Position numbers and translations under genes: made by a program
Notes under the pieces: generated by a model
Told to the model about the DNA's origin: nothing
Seen by the model: the letters and a program-made list of their open reading frames with translations, nothing else
Databases searched by the model: none
Shown here: positions 34,573 to 43,907 of the stretch, in pieces
Layout of the letters: the number at the start of each line of letters is the position of its first letter
How positions within the stretch are numbered: position 1 is the first letter of the stretch
NCBI RefSeq assembly: GCF_004349065.1
Contig: NZ_SMKZ01000019.1
Location: 1 to 64,000 of the forward strand
Reading direction: 5' to 3'
Length of the DNA stretch: 64,000 bases
Source of the DNA: Jiangella asiatica
GTDB taxonomy: Bacteria; Actinomycetota; Actinomycetes; Jiangellales; Jiangellaceae

Positions 34573-36318
34573 ATGACCCCAACGATCAAGCGCCGCACCT
34601 TCCTCGCGGCCACGCTCGCGGCGGCCACCGGCGCGAGCGCCTGCGGTTTCAGCGACAACAGCGACGGCGAGATCGGAGGCAACGGAGATCAGGAAGGCGG
34701 CACGTTGCGCCTCTCGATGGTGCCCATCTCCACCCTCGACCCTGCCATCGCCGGCAACGCATCCAACGGACAGATCATCATGACCGGGCTGTGGGAGGGC
34801 CTCGTCGTCCATGACCCCGTTGACCACTACCAGGTATTGCCCGGCGTCGCCGCGGAATGGGAGATCTCCGACGACCTGCTGACGTTCACATTCCATCTGC
34901 GCCGCAACGCGAAATGGTCGAACGGCGACCCCGTGACCGCACACGACTTCGAGTGGAACTGGAAGCGCCTGCTCACGCCTGGTACCAGCGGCGAGCAAGC
35001 GCCCTCGTACAACCACAGCGTCATGCGCGTCGTCGGCGCGGAATCGTACCTGGGCGGCGAGACCGACGACTTCTCGACCGTGGGCGTCAAGGCCCATGAC
35101 GACACAACGCTCGAGATAACCCTCGAGGCTCCGAACGAGAATTTCCTGATCGAGCTCGCCAACTTCCAGTGCCTTCCGCTGCACCCAGCCACCATGGAAG
35201 AGGTCGGTGGCCAGGGCTGGCTCGACCCGGACGTCTGGGTCAGCAACGGTGCCTACGTGCTGGGTGACTTCCGGATCAACCAGGGTGCGGTTCTGCTGCC
35301 CAACGATCAGTACTGGGACAAGGACAGCTATCACCTCTCCCGCTGGGAGATCTTGTTCAACGACGGCGGCACGACGGCCGACCTGCTCTCGTACGAGAAC
35401 GACGACATCGACATCACCGGCCGCATCGAGGACGACCTCGAGGCCGTCACCACCTCTGATGTCGGTGACGAGCTCGTCACGTCACCGATGAACCAGATCC
35501 GCCAGCTCGTCGTCATGAACAGCCGCGACACCAGGCTCAACGATGTCCGTGTGCGCAAAGCCTTGGCGCTGGCCATCGATCGTGAGGCCGTGGCCGAAGT
35601 GGGACGACCCGGCGAGCCGGGCACTTCCATGATCCCGGACTCCGTGCCCGGCGGCGAACAGGTTCCGGGCGTGGAATACGACGTCGACGCTGCCCGCTCG
35701 CTGCTTGCCGACGCTGGATATCCTGACGGCGACGGCATGCCCACCATCACGGTGCTCGACTACCAGTCCAGCCCGTGGGTCGAGGCGACCGCACAAATGT
35801 GGCGCGACAACCTGGGCATCGACGTCACCATCGACAATGTCGAACGCGGTCTGTACATGGAGAAGCGGCACGAACTCCATCCGGAGGGCTACTCCGGCTT
35901 CTACGCCATCAATGTGTCGGTGTCGTCGCTGCAAATCGCTGCGCAGCGCATCGTGCCCTCGGCAGCGACAGCGGGCATCGTGGGGCTGAATCTCGTGCCG
36001 CCGGACGTCGCCCAAGAGGTCCTGAACGCCGAGGCTGCCGGCGCTCCGGTGCAGCAGATTCTCGATGTCCTGGACGCGAACCGCTATCCAGCGGCCCAGC
36101 GGGCGATCGAGCTGGCGCGAGAGGCGCTTGCTCTGACCGACCCGCAGGCCAAGGAGGCGAAGCTGGTGGAGTGCGCGATCGCGCGTGACGAAGCATTCGG
36201 GGAGATCCCGGTGCTGTGGGGCGGATACAACCTCTTGGTCAAGCCGCGCGTGAAGAACCTTGAGCTCTGGCCCTTCGGGTCGGTGCTGTCCACCAAGGGC
36301 GTCACGATCGAGGGATGA
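34573..36318 (+). CDS. Oligopeptide/oligosaccharide ABC transporter substrate-binding lipoprotein (SBP family 5)
   Basis: 581 residues; ATG 34573 preceded by AAAGGAGAA. A Tat-type lipoprotein signal, KRRTFLAATLAAATGASAC, places Cys at about residue 24. Family 5 motifs are PISTLDPAIAGNASNGQII, the extended RRNAKWSNGDPVTAHDFEWNW, and MNSRDTRLNDVRVRKALALA. It should bind a peptide or oligosaccharide and deliver it to Dpp/Opp-type permeases. No permease follows it in the island, so it is orphan here; the ATPase at the left edge of the window is one possible partner (inference). Confidence 0.88.
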   Translation: MTPTIKRRTFLAATLAAATGASACGFSDNSDGEIGGNGDQEGGTLRLSMVPISTLDPAIAGNASNGQIIMTGLWEGLVVHDPVDHYQVLPGVAAEWEISDDLLTFTFHLRRNAKWSNGDPVTAHDFEWNWKRLLTPGTSGEQAPSYNHSVMRVVGAESYLGGETDDFSTVGVKAHDDTTLEITLEAPNENFLIELANFQCLPLHPATMEEVGGQGWLDPDVWVSNGAYVLGDFRINQGAVLLPNDQYWDKDSYHLSRWEILFNDGGTTADLLSYENDDIDITGRIEDDLEAVTTSDVGDELVTSPMNQIRQLVVMNSRDTRLNDVRVRKALALAIDREAVAEVGRPGEPGTSMIPDSVPGGEQVPGVEYDVDAARSLLADAGYPDGDGMPTITVLDYQSSPWVEATAQMWRDNLGIDVTIDNVERGLYMEKRHELHPEGYSGFYAINVSVSSLQIAAQRIVPSAATAGIVGLNLVPPDVAQEVLNAEAAGAPVQQILDVLDANRYPAAQRAIELAREALALTDPQAKEAKLVECAIARDEAFGEIPVLWGGYNLLVKPRVKNLELWPFGSVLSTKGVTIEG

Positions 36319-36430
36319 CCCCGAATGGGCTGCCGGGCAACGCGGGCGTTGTCTGGTGGCTCTTCGTAGGTGGAGACCGGCGACGGGCGAGGTAGCGTCG
36401 TCGTGGCGACCTGACGATACGGTGCCCGGT

Positions 36431-36760
36431 GTGGAGTTCCAGGTGCTCGGCCCCATCGAGGCTCGGCGGGATGGGAGAACCGCGACCATCGCGGGGCGAC
36501 TGCAACACGTCCTGCTCGGAGTGCTGCTGGCACGCGCCAACGAGCGGGTGTCCGCGGGCGTGCTCCCAGCTGCCGGCGGCCACACGCGGCTTCGTCGACC
36601 GCGACGCGGAACCCGCCGAGCTGGACCGCCTGCTCACGGGCGACGCTCCCGTGCCGATCGCAGCCGTGGTCGGCACGGCCGGGGTCGGCAAGACCGCCCT
36701 GGTCGTGCGAGGTCCGGGAGCAGTTCCCCGACGGTCAGCTCTAGCGCGCCCGGCTGCTGG
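36431..36760 (+). pseudogene. Truncated SARP/AfsR-type regulator remnant
   Basis: VEFQVLGPIEARRDGRTATI with LLGVLLARANERVSAGVL is the start of a SARP DNA-binding domain. After about 8 more codons and a frame change comes FVDRDAEPAELDRLL and AVVGTAGVGKTALVV, the beginning of the NB-ARC ATPase. The rest of the DNA-binding and BTAD domains between them is missing, as is everything downstream. A deleted and frameshifted remnant at the right edge of island A. Confidence 0.75.
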
Positions 36761-36937
36761 CGACGGTTTCGTTGCGTGGGCAGGGTCCTTTTCCCGCACC
36801 GCTGATCCTGGCCCAGGGGCGAGACCGAGCGGCTGTTGGTCGAGCGGCTGGCCGAACCCGGCGGCGGCGTTGAGTGGCAACGGGACCTGAGCTGCGCTGA
36901 TGCGAATCCACTGAGGTCGCGGCGGTGTGGGTTCGTC

Positions 36938-36989
36938 GTTCGCACCGAAGAGGTCACTGGTTCGATCCCAGTATCGCCCACCCAGGTCA
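36938..36989 (+). other. Attachment site 2 (junction of islands A and B)
   Basis: 52 bases matching the 3' part of tRNA-Val(CAC) with one difference in the anticodon-loop end. Right of it, similarity to the region after site 1 continues (for example GAAGATCAAATCGTCGTCTG in both), because both islands start with related integrases. Confidence 0.88.
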
Positions 36990-37080
36990 GAGGCTGTTTC
37001 CGCCTCCACGAGCGAAGATCAAATCGTCGTCTGTGGGCATTCTGTGTGCGGAATCCTTGACGATCTTCGGCGAGCTGGGC

Positions 37081-38522
37081 TCATCGCGCTCCGGTGGGCT
37101 GCGGACGTTTCGCCGTAAACCGGCTCTTCGAGCCGGCCGATATCCGTCTGATATCCAAGCCATCGGTGCGTTCGCCGGCGTTCTCGTGATGCTCACGCAT
37201 CAGGTCGTCGAGAATCGCGACCGGCGAGCGGCGGTTCATCGCCAGGCGGACGTCCAACGCGTCGGTCCAGCGTTCGGTCAGCCCGTCCATGAGCTCCTGA
37301 CGCATGGCCGGAGTGACGTGGGAGTAGATCCCGCCGATGCCGGCGAGCATGTGTCCGAGGCGTTCGTGCGAGAAGATCTCCGGCGTGCGCAGTTCGGTCA
37401 TCAGCGTTTTGTGGCAGTGTCGCAGGCTGTGGGGTGTCAGTCCTGGTGCGATGGGGAGTCAGCACGCGGTCGCGCGATCGGCGTTGCCACGGCCGCGAAG
37501 AACCCGGCCTGGCCACGGTTCCGCGTCGACCGATACCGGACGCTTCGGGAGCCGCCGGCCACGCGAGGGAACCACCCGGTTGCGGCGCGGTCGAAGATCC
37601 AGTCGCTGAATGCGGACCGACGCGCGTGAGGGCTCTTCTGGCCCGAGAACACGTGGCGCAGTCCGTGACACTGACAAGGCGCCGGTTTGACCTCGGCCAG
37701 GTGGCGGGTGATCACTCGTGACAGCAAGTCCGGGATGTCGACGTCGGGGTACGAGTCGTCCTTCGGTGGCAGGCGATGATGCGCGCCGCCGTCGTCCTCC
37801 CACAGCTGCCACTCGACGCGGATCCGCTCGGGTCGTACGAACGAACTCGGTCTCGAGTCCGACAACCTCGCCCCAGCGGAGCCCCGTCCAGTACTTGACC
37901 ATGATCATCACGAACTCCGCATCGCGGCCGGTCAGGATCGCCGCCTGTTCAGCGAGTAGCAGAGCTTCGACCGCGTTCGTCGTGACCTTCTCCGGCCTGC
38001 GTCGGCGCGAGCGGCCGGCTCGCCTACCCCGCCCTCGTCACTTGACGGCCGGGTTAGCCGCGATCAATCCCTCGACAACGGCGTCGGCCAGACCGTCGAG
38101 AGCGTGGTTCGCCACGTTCGCACCGAGAAGACGCTGTATCCAGCAGCCCCCTCCTTCCGCTCGCATTCGTCGACGTCGGCCCCAAAGATCTGAGCCAGCG
38201 CCATCTCCTCGAACGTGGGGGAAAGATGCTCCTCGATGTGATGCTTGTAGTTCTGCATCGTCGACGGCGCCAGGTCTTGGCGCTCATACCAGATGTTCAC
38301 CCAGTCGCCGAAAGACGTCTGGCCGCCGGTGGGGTCGCGCCATGTCCCGAGCTGGACTTTGGCTTGCTCCGACACGGCCGCCGCCTTGGCTGCGGGTTTG
38401 GTGGCGTACCGGATCGTCGCACCGTGCTCGTCCTTGACGGTCATCATCTTCTCGCCGACCCGGTATCGGGCAAGGTAGTAACCGCGCCGCTTCTCCGCGT
38501 AGCCCACAGCTGCGTCCTCCAT
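37081..38522 (-). pseudogene. Frameshifted tyrosine integrase of island B
   Basis: The ATG at 38522 opens the N-terminal arm-binding and core domains (GYYLARYRVGEKMMTVKDEH, LAPSTMQNYKHHIEEHLSP). The catalytic part continues in other frames: YWTGLRWGEVVGLE (first Arg), PHSLRHCHKTLM (His-x-x-Arg), SHERLGHMLAGIGGIYSHVT (second His and catalytic Tyr). All catalytic residues survive but at least three frame changes and a stop separate them. It stands next to site 2 and faces it. Confidence 0.8.
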
Positions 38523-38625
38523 CTGCCGCTTGCATGGCGCGACAGGTGATGGACTGGACTTGACCCGGTGGTGGGGGAGACGGCCGCAGAAAGCGTCGCC
38601 GGACATGACTGCCGCTGCGTCGATT

Positions 38626-38946
38626 CTAGATCGGATCGCGTGGCCGAGGGCGACGGGACCTCAGGGCTCGAGCCGGGTTGTGCTGGTCGGTCGTCCTCGT
38701 GAACCGCGACGTCGAGACCGCCTGTTCGGGAACCGGCAGATGCTCGTTGTTCTCGATGATTTGGATCAAGTGATCGACCGTGAACCGGTAAGCACCGGCT
38801 ACGAGCGTGAACGGGATGCGACGCAACCGTGCTTGCTCCTTGAGCCACGAGGCCTTGCACCGGAGCAGGTCCGCCGCTTCGTCGGGTGTGTACAGCTGTA
38901 CGGCCGTGCGGTCGACACTGCGACGCGGGAAACCCAGGGACGTCAC
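38626..38946 (-). CDS. Excisionase-like helix-turn-helix protein
   Basis: 106 residues from GTG 38946, with GAGGG 7 bases upstream. The core, YTPDEAADLLRCKASWLKEQ followed by ARLRRIPFTLVAGAYRFTVD and HLIQIIENNEH, is a MerR-like winged helix as in actinobacterial Xis proteins. It binds att DNA to direct excision. It lies directly upstream of the integrase on the same strand, the usual order. It looks intact although the integrase is not. Confidence 0.8.
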   Translation of the reverse strand: MTSLGFPRRSVDRTAVQLYTPDEAADLLRCKASWLKEQARLRRIPFTLVAGAYRFTVDHLIQIIENNEHLPVPEQAVSTSRFTRTTDQHNPARALRSRRPRPRDPI

Positions 38947-39034
38947 GGCAGCCCTCAAGGTCGCTCGGTGGCGCCCTCGTGACGGGTAGTAGCGCGCTGC
39001 GATGCCTGCAGGCGTGGAGGGCTGCCGCCGGGCG

Positions 39035-39364
39035 CTGGACTACGTAAGAGGTCCGGGCTGCGTCGTGGCCGATCCGCCGTGCGATGAAGACGTCACCCAA
39101 GGGCTGGTCGCGGATCTCGCCTTCGGCTATGAACCGATCGCCACGTCTGAATGCCGCGTGGGCGCGGACAGCAGCTCGGCCGATGATCACGACATGGTGA
39201 AACATTGTCTGCGGACGGGCCACTGATCCGTCCTCCATGCGGCGATAGTGCTCCTGGCCGATGCGCGCGTAAAACCGGGAATCTCCCCGCTCGGTGGCGG
39301 ATAACTGGGGACTTGACGCGATGAATTCCGAAAGGGACTGCGGATCTCCATGCCCGTCGCTCAC
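39035..39364 (-). pseudogene. OB-fold single-stranded DNA-binding-like gene, probably truncated
   Basis: From GTG 39364 about 110 codons look coding: GDSRFYARIGQEHYRRMEDG, MFHHVVIIGRAAVRAHAAF, RRGDRFIAEGEIRD, FIARRIGHDAARTSYVV. The pattern of a beta-strand, a loop, then the phrase RRGDRFIAEGEI resembles SSB proteins found in conjugative elements. The frame runs on without sense across the excisionase, so the C-terminus appears lost. The SSB match is by eye. Confidence 0.45.
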
Positions 39365-39499
39365 CTCGTCCTGGCCTCGGACGTCTCGACGGAGGTCAGG
39401 TGTGCGTGGAGCTCCGGCTGATCGAAGGGGCAACTACAGACCGAGAAGACTTGCATGGCGGACGCGAGTGGCTTCGCGGGTGCGGTCCGCCGCCTCGCC

Positions 39500-39690
39500 A
39501 GCCGGATCGGTACGCGGCATGGGCTAGCCAGGTCCGCACCGTCGCGGCATACCGGGACTGCTACCAAATCGACGGCCGCGACGCCGTTACCCCGGTCCCC
39601 GCCACCGACCTCGAACGCCTGGACCACCAGCGCGCCGCCACCGCTATTCGGAACGCACGCGCGATCAGCTCCCGAACCCAGCCGGCCGCA
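39500..39690 (+). pseudogene. Relaxase (MobF/TrwC-like) C-terminal fragment
   Basis: One short stretch, YAAWASQVRTVAAYRDCYQI with LERLDHQRAATAIRNARAIS, resembles the tail of MobF-type relaxases of actinobacterial conjugative elements. The rest of the gene is absent. Supports a conjugative origin of island B. Confidence 0.4.
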
Positions 39691-39883
39691 TCGCCAGCGC
39701 ACCACGGGCGTCCCCTCCACTCGATCGATGACCATGGCCGGCGTCATCGGGGGATTCGCACGACGACTTATCCACATCAGATGAATCAACCCGCAGTTAT
39801 CCACAGATGGCGGATCTCGGCATGACACAGCGGCTCGCGCGGGTCAGGCCCGAAGGACCAAGCACTGAGTGGAGGGAGACGCC

Positions 39884-40024
39884 GTGCTGCAGATCATCGT
39901 CCTAGCGAGCTTTGCGCTGGCCGCCGCGATCCACCGCGCCTCGGCAACGAACCGCCTGCTCCGCTGGGTCCGCCAGCCAGAGAACCTGAAGTGGGGTGCC
40001 CGCTCATGCTTCTCGGCGGCCTAA
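39884..40024 (+). CDS. Possible 46-residue membrane peptide with strong ribosome-binding site
   Basis: The GTG at 39884 follows GGAGGGAG at good spacing. The peptide begins LQIIVLASFALAAAIHRA, one hydrophobic helix, then a basic tail (NRLLRWVRQPENLKWGARS). It overlaps the start of the BBE fragment in another frame. It may be the truncated start of a conjugative-element membrane protein; no family is recognised. Confidence 0.35.
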   Translation: MLQIIVLASFALAAAIHRASATNRLLRWVRQPENLKWGARSCFSAA

Positions 40025-40308
40025 ACCTGGGCCTGGCGGTCGTGATCAACGCCGGCATCGACATCACCGCGGGATGGCTCCCGGACGACCCGGAGCCGGA
40101 GCGCCACATCGGCTGGGTGCGTGACTTCTTCACGGCACTCGAGCCCCATAGCGTCGGCGTCTACGTGAACTTCACCAGCGACGACACATCGAGCCGAGTG
40201 CGTACCGGCGCCTACAGCAGCGAGCAATGGGATCGCCTCGTGGCCATCAAGACGAGATACGACCCGGCGAACGTCTTCCGTCACAACGCCAACATCCCGC
40301 CGACCTGA
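40000..40308 (+). pseudogene. FAD-linked oxidoreductase, C-terminal BBE fragment
   Basis: About 90 codons, RHIGWVRDFFTALEPHSVGV followed by YVNFTSDD and LVAIKTRYDPANVFRHNANI, are the berberine-bridge-enzyme tail of FAD oxidoreductases. The FAD-binding domain is missing. A hairpin terminator (40305-40321) still follows. Confidence 0.75.
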
Positions 40309-40321
40309 CCCCACGGGTCAG
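40305..40321. terminator. Hairpin CTGACCC-CAC-GGGTCAG
   Basis: Perfect 7-base arms with a 3-base loop at the end of the BBE fragment. Confidence 0.6.
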
Positions 40322-40417
40322 CCGAAAGCGTTTGACCACGTGCGACACGGCAACGGCTCGTGCCGGACGTGCACCATGTGCATCGGGTAGCCGTGCCGCT
40401 GTGGCACCGTTGGTGAT

Positions 40418-41947
40418 GTGTTCCGCTTGTTGGGCCTCCTCGGCGGTCTGTCGGTCGCGACCGACCTGGGTACGCGAGCGCCCCTCGAGGAGTCGCTGAA
40501 ACGAGCTTTCGTCGCGACACGCCTCGCGCGGGCGCTCGGCTGCGACGACGCGGTCGTCAGAGACGTCCTCTACACCGCCCTGCTGCAGCATCTGGGTTGC
40601 ACGGCGCACTCGCACGAGAATGCAGGAGCCTGGGGCGACGACATCACCGCGACGCGCTTGGCGTTTCTCACCGACTTCTCGCAGCCGATGGATGTCTGGC
40701 GAACGTGGGTCTCGGGGCTGGCGGAGACGACCGAGGCCTCCCGGGCGCGAGTCCTGAGCAAGACTGTGATCGCCGGGAGGAGGATGAACACGGATGGGCC
40801 AACAGCGACCTGCGAGGTAGCCCGCGACGCGTCCCGGCAGCTCGGACTGCCCGCCTCGGTGCAGGACGGCCTCTTTCACGCCCTGGCGATGTGGAACGGC
40901 AAAGGCATGCCTGCGGTCGCCGGGCAGGCGATCCCGCTGTGCGCCCGCGTCATGCAGGTCGCGTCGGTCGCGGTCATGTTCGCGCTCCATGCCGGTGACG
41001 ACGTGGCGGTCGCTCAGGTACGCCGCCGCGCGGGCACGTACGTGGATCCCGAGCTTGCCGAGGCCTTCTTGAGCCAGTCGCGGGAGTTCCTCGGCGGGCT
41101 GGAGGACATCGATGCCTACCAGTGCGTGCTGGACGCGGAGCCGGACCCGGTCCGGCTCGTCGACGACGTGGAGCTCGAGGCGGTGGCCCGGACCTTCGGA
41201 AACCTCGTCGACTTGAAGAGTCCCTGGCTGCACGGGCACTCCACCGGCGTGGCCGATCTGGCTGCCGCTGCGGCCCTCGGCATGGGACTGGACGAGCAGG
41301 TTCAGACCGTGCGGATCGCCGGGTACTTGCACGACCTCGGCCGGGTGGGGGTTTCGAGCCGCATCTGGGACAAGCCCCGGCTGAATCAGACCGAGCTCGA
41401 CCAGGCACGTCTCCACCCGTATCACAGCGAGCGGATCCTTTCGCGGATACCTCATCTGAGCGAGGTCACGAGGTTGGCCGGACAGCACCACGAGCGCTGC
41501 GACGGCAGTGGCTACCACCGGGGACTCGGCGCGGCGCAATTGACCATGCCGTCTCGAGTGCTCGCGGCGGCCGATGCCTACCGCCGCCTCGTCGAGGGAC
41601 GCCCGCACCGACCGCCCTTGTCAGAGGTCCGGGCGGCCGAGCGGTTGCAGGAAGACGCCAGGGCTGGTCGCCTGGACGGCGAGGCCGTGGCAGGAGTGTT
41701 ACGAGCAACGGGGTTCTCGCGCGGAGTGCGTCGGTCGCTGCCCAGCGGGCTCACGCCTCGGCAGGTGGAGGTGCTTCGCCTGGTGTCAATTGGGCTGTCC
41801 AACCGCGACATCGCCCGTCGCCTCACGATCTCACCGCGCACGGCGGAGCACCACGTGCAGGACATCTACACGAAGATCGGAGCCGCTTCACGTGCAGGGG
41901 CCGCGCTGTTCGCCATGGAGCACGGACTCATCGACAAATTTGGGTAG
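40418..41947 (+). CDS. HD-GYP domain protein fused to a LuxR-type DNA-binding domain
   Basis: 509 residues from GTG 40418. Residues about 240-400 form an HD-GYP metal-dependent phosphohydrolase: HGHSTGVADLA, AGYLHDLGRVGV (HD), HPYHSERIL, QHHERCDGSGYHRG. The C-terminal 65 residues are a LuxR helix-turn-helix (LTPRQVEVLRLVSIGLSNRD, IARRLTISPRTAEHHVQDIY). The N-terminal half shows a second, degenerate HD-like repeat. HD-GYP proteins cleave cyclic di-nucleotides; fused to LuxR it could couple that to gene control (inference). A dyad and an MFS gene follow. Confidence 0.85.
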   Translation: MFRLLGLLGGLSVATDLGTRAPLEESLKRAFVATRLARALGCDDAVVRDVLYTALLQHLGCTAHSHENAGAWGDDITATRLAFLTDFSQPMDVWRTWVSGLAETTEASRARVLSKTVIAGRRMNTDGPTATCEVARDASRQLGLPASVQDGLFHALAMWNGKGMPAVAGQAIPLCARVMQVASVAVMFALHAGDDVAVAQVRRRAGTYVDPELAEAFLSQSREFLGGLEDIDAYQCVLDAEPDPVRLVDDVELEAVARTFGNLVDLKSPWLHGHSTGVADLAAAAALGMGLDEQVQTVRIAGYLHDLGRVGVSSRIWDKPRLNQTELDQARLHPYHSERILSRIPHLSEVTRLAGQHHERCDGSGYHRGLGAAQLTMPSRVLAAADAYRRLVEGRPHRPPLSEVRAAERLQEDARAGRLDGEAVAGVLRATGFSRGVRRSLPSGLTPRQVEVLRLVSIGLSNRDIARRLTISPRTAEHHVQDIYTKIGAASRAGAALFAMEHGLIDKFG

Positions 41948-41956
41948 GTCTACCCA
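41941..41956. promoter_or_regulatory. Dyad TGGGTAG-GT-CTACCCA between HD-GYP/LuxR and MFS genes
   Basis: Perfect 7-base arms with a 2-base centre, overlapping the stop codon of the regulator and 36 bases before the MFS start. The size fits a LuxR-type operator; a weak hairpin is the alternative. Confidence 0.45.
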
Positions 41957-41991
41957 TCCTCCGGACGGCGTCGCGCCGCAGGCTGGGCCTC

Positions 41992-43197
41992 ATGGCCACA
42001 CCACGGACGTCGACCGCAGACGTGCCTCACGACACGCCTGACCGGCTGCTCACACCGGCCTTCGTCAGGCTGGCGCTCGGCGACCTCGCCTACTTCACCG
42101 CCGCGGGCGTCGCGATCTATGCGCTTCCGTTCTACGTCACCGGCCCGGTCGGCTCGGACAAGGCGGGCGCCGGCGTCGCGTTCGGCGCCTTCGCGGTCAC
42201 CGCGCTGGTGCTGCGTCCCTACGCCGGACGGCTCTCGGACACGGTCGGACGGAGGCCGCTTCTCGTCGGGGGTGCCCTGCTGTGTGCGCTCGCCATGCTG
42301 CTGACCGCCTTCGTCGACAGTCTCGCCGTCGTCGTCGCGCTCCGTCTGCTGTTGGGCGTCGCGGAGGCCGCATTCTTCGTCGCGTCGTTCGCCGCACTGG
42401 CCGACCTCGCGCCGGCCAGTCGCCTGGGTGAGGCACTCAGCTACAACTCGCTCGGGCTCTATCTCGGCCTTGCTCTCGGTCCGCCCCTCGGCGAGGTCTT
42501 GGTCACGACCCTGAGCTTCACCGCGGCCTGGCTGGCGGCAGGCGCCCTCGCGGTGCTGGCGGCCGCCGTGGTGTACGGGATCGGCGAGACAGGGACGCCA
42601 CGGCGGAGAACCGACGGAGCGAGACCACCTCTGATCCACCGGGAGGCGCTTCCACCCGCCGTGGGGTTCTTCACCTCCGTGGTCGCGATGGGCGGCTTCC
42701 TGGCCTTCGCCTCGCTGCACGCCGACGCGGTCGGGCTGGGAAGCACGAGCGTCCCGCTGTTCGTCTACGGCATCGTCGTGGTGACCTGTCGCATCGCCTT
42801 CGCCAAGGTGCCAGACCGGCTGTCTCCACTGCCTCTCGGCGCGGCGGCATTGGTCGCGATCGCCGTTGGTCTCGCCCTGACGGCGACGTGGACTACCCCG
42901 GTGGGCATGACTATCGGGACGGCCGTGACGGCCCTGGGCGTCTCGTTCAGCACGCCCGCCTTCTTCTCCGCGGTCTTCGCCACGGTCTCATCCTCGGAGC
43001 GAGGCGCCGCCTCGGGAACCGTCAGCGCCTTCCTGGACCTCGGACTCGGTGGCGGCCCCATCCTGCTGGGCCTGGTGGCCGACAGCGCCGGGATCCCGTG
43101 GATGTTCGGCGTTGCTGCCGCAGTGGCCCTGGCCGGGAGCGCTTGGACCATCAGCCTGGCGTTCCGAACCAGCCGCATCCCCGCCACGGCTGACTGA
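41992..43197 (+). CDS. Major facilitator superfamily transporter
   Basis: 401 residues from ATG 41992, about 12 membrane segments. The MFS loop 2-3 motif is GRLSDTVGRRPLLVGG; further segments include LRLLLGVAEAAFFVASFAAL and LALGPPLGEVLV. The membership suggests drug or metabolite efflux; substrate unknown. Follows the HD-GYP/LuxR gene by 44 bases, so it may be its target. Confidence 0.88.
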   Translation: MATPRTSTADVPHDTPDRLLTPAFVRLALGDLAYFTAAGVAIYALPFYVTGPVGSDKAGAGVAFGAFAVTALVLRPYAGRLSDTVGRRPLLVGGALLCALAMLLTAFVDSLAVVVALRLLLGVAEAAFFVASFAALADLAPASRLGEALSYNSLGLYLGLALGPPLGEVLVTTLSFTAAWLAAGALAVLAAAVVYGIGETGTPRRRTDGARPPLIHREALPPAVGFFTSVVAMGGFLAFASLHADAVGLGSTSVPLFVYGIVVVTCRIAFAKVPDRLSPLPLGAAALVAIAVGLALTATWTTPVGMTIGTAVTALGVSFSTPAFFSAVFATVSSSERGAASGTVSAFLDLGLGGGPILLGLVADSAGIPWMFGVAAAVALAGSAWTISLAFRTSRIPATAD

Positions 43198-43269
43198 CTC
43201 CCCGCCGTTGTTCAAGCAGTCCCGGGTTGATACAGACCCCGGGAATGTCGTTCCGGCGGTGTACGTCGT

Positions 43270-43891
43270 TTGGATCTGCTGTATCTCGACGGCCGGTCGC
43301 TGCTGGGCATGTCGTACGAGCAGCGACGGGCCGAGCTCGGGCAGCTCCTGCCGGAGGCTGGGGGAGCGGGCTGGCAAGTCCCCGCCTATGTGCGCGGCCA
43401 GGGCCAGGCGATGGTCGCCGCGACGAAAGCCCAGCGCTTGGAAGGCGTCATCGCGAAGAGGTTCGGCAGCCGGTACGACGCCGGCCGTCGCAACCGAGAC
43501 TGGCTGAAGATCAAGAACGTCAATAGGCAAGAGGTTGTCATCGGCGGCTGGTTCCCCGGCGAAGGCGGCCTGTCTGGCTCTCTCGGGGCTCTCGCCGTCG
43601 GCTGCTACGACCGTGATGGTGAGCTGCGCTACGCCGGAAGGGTCGGCACCGGATTCACAGTCGCCGAACGGCGTCGACTAGGGCAACTCCTCGCGCCGCT
43701 CGCCACCGGGACGCCCCTTCGTCGGCGCGCAACCGGACAAGCCCAGCTGCCGCTTCGTCACGCCGCAGCTGGTCTGCGACGTCGCCTTCGCCGAGTGGAC
43801 CCAGGTCGGTGCTCTCCGCCACCCCGCCTACAAGGGCCTCCGGACCGACAAGCCAGCGCGCGCCGTCATCCGCCAACACGTGACCAGCTGA
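43270..43891 (+). pseudogene. ATP-dependent DNA ligase (LigD ligase domain), broken
   Basis: The reading starts inside the domain (DLLYLDGRSLLGMSYEQRRA), with LEGVIAKRFGSRYDAGRRNRD and WLKIKNVNRQEVVIGGWFPG, the LigD nucleotidyltransferase and OB parts. The catalytic KxDG segment is missing upstream. At about 43715 the frame shifts to PFVGAQPDKPSCRFVTPQLV then YKGLRTDKPARAVIRQHV. 5'-truncated with one frameshift. Confidence 0.82.
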
Positions 43892-43907
43892 GGGCAGGTT
43901 CGGGGTC

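Larger units (their letters stand above)
25772..36989 (+). mobile_element. Genomic island A in tRNA-Val(CAC)
   Basis: Bounded by attachment sites 1 and 2. Just inside the left site is a broken tyrosine integrase on the minus strand, the standard position for tRNA-targeting islands. Cargo: sulfatase, AraR-like regulator, Tat-exported protein, DUF2264 protein, SGNH esterase and a peptide-type binding protein, then a broken SARP gene. The island appears unable to excise by its own integrase. Confidence 0.8.

Noticed and set aside
41122-41991. Extension of the MFS gene upstream through the HD-GYP/LuxR gene
   Set aside because: It is a shadow of the regulator in another frame; the ATG at 41992 begins the first membrane segments.
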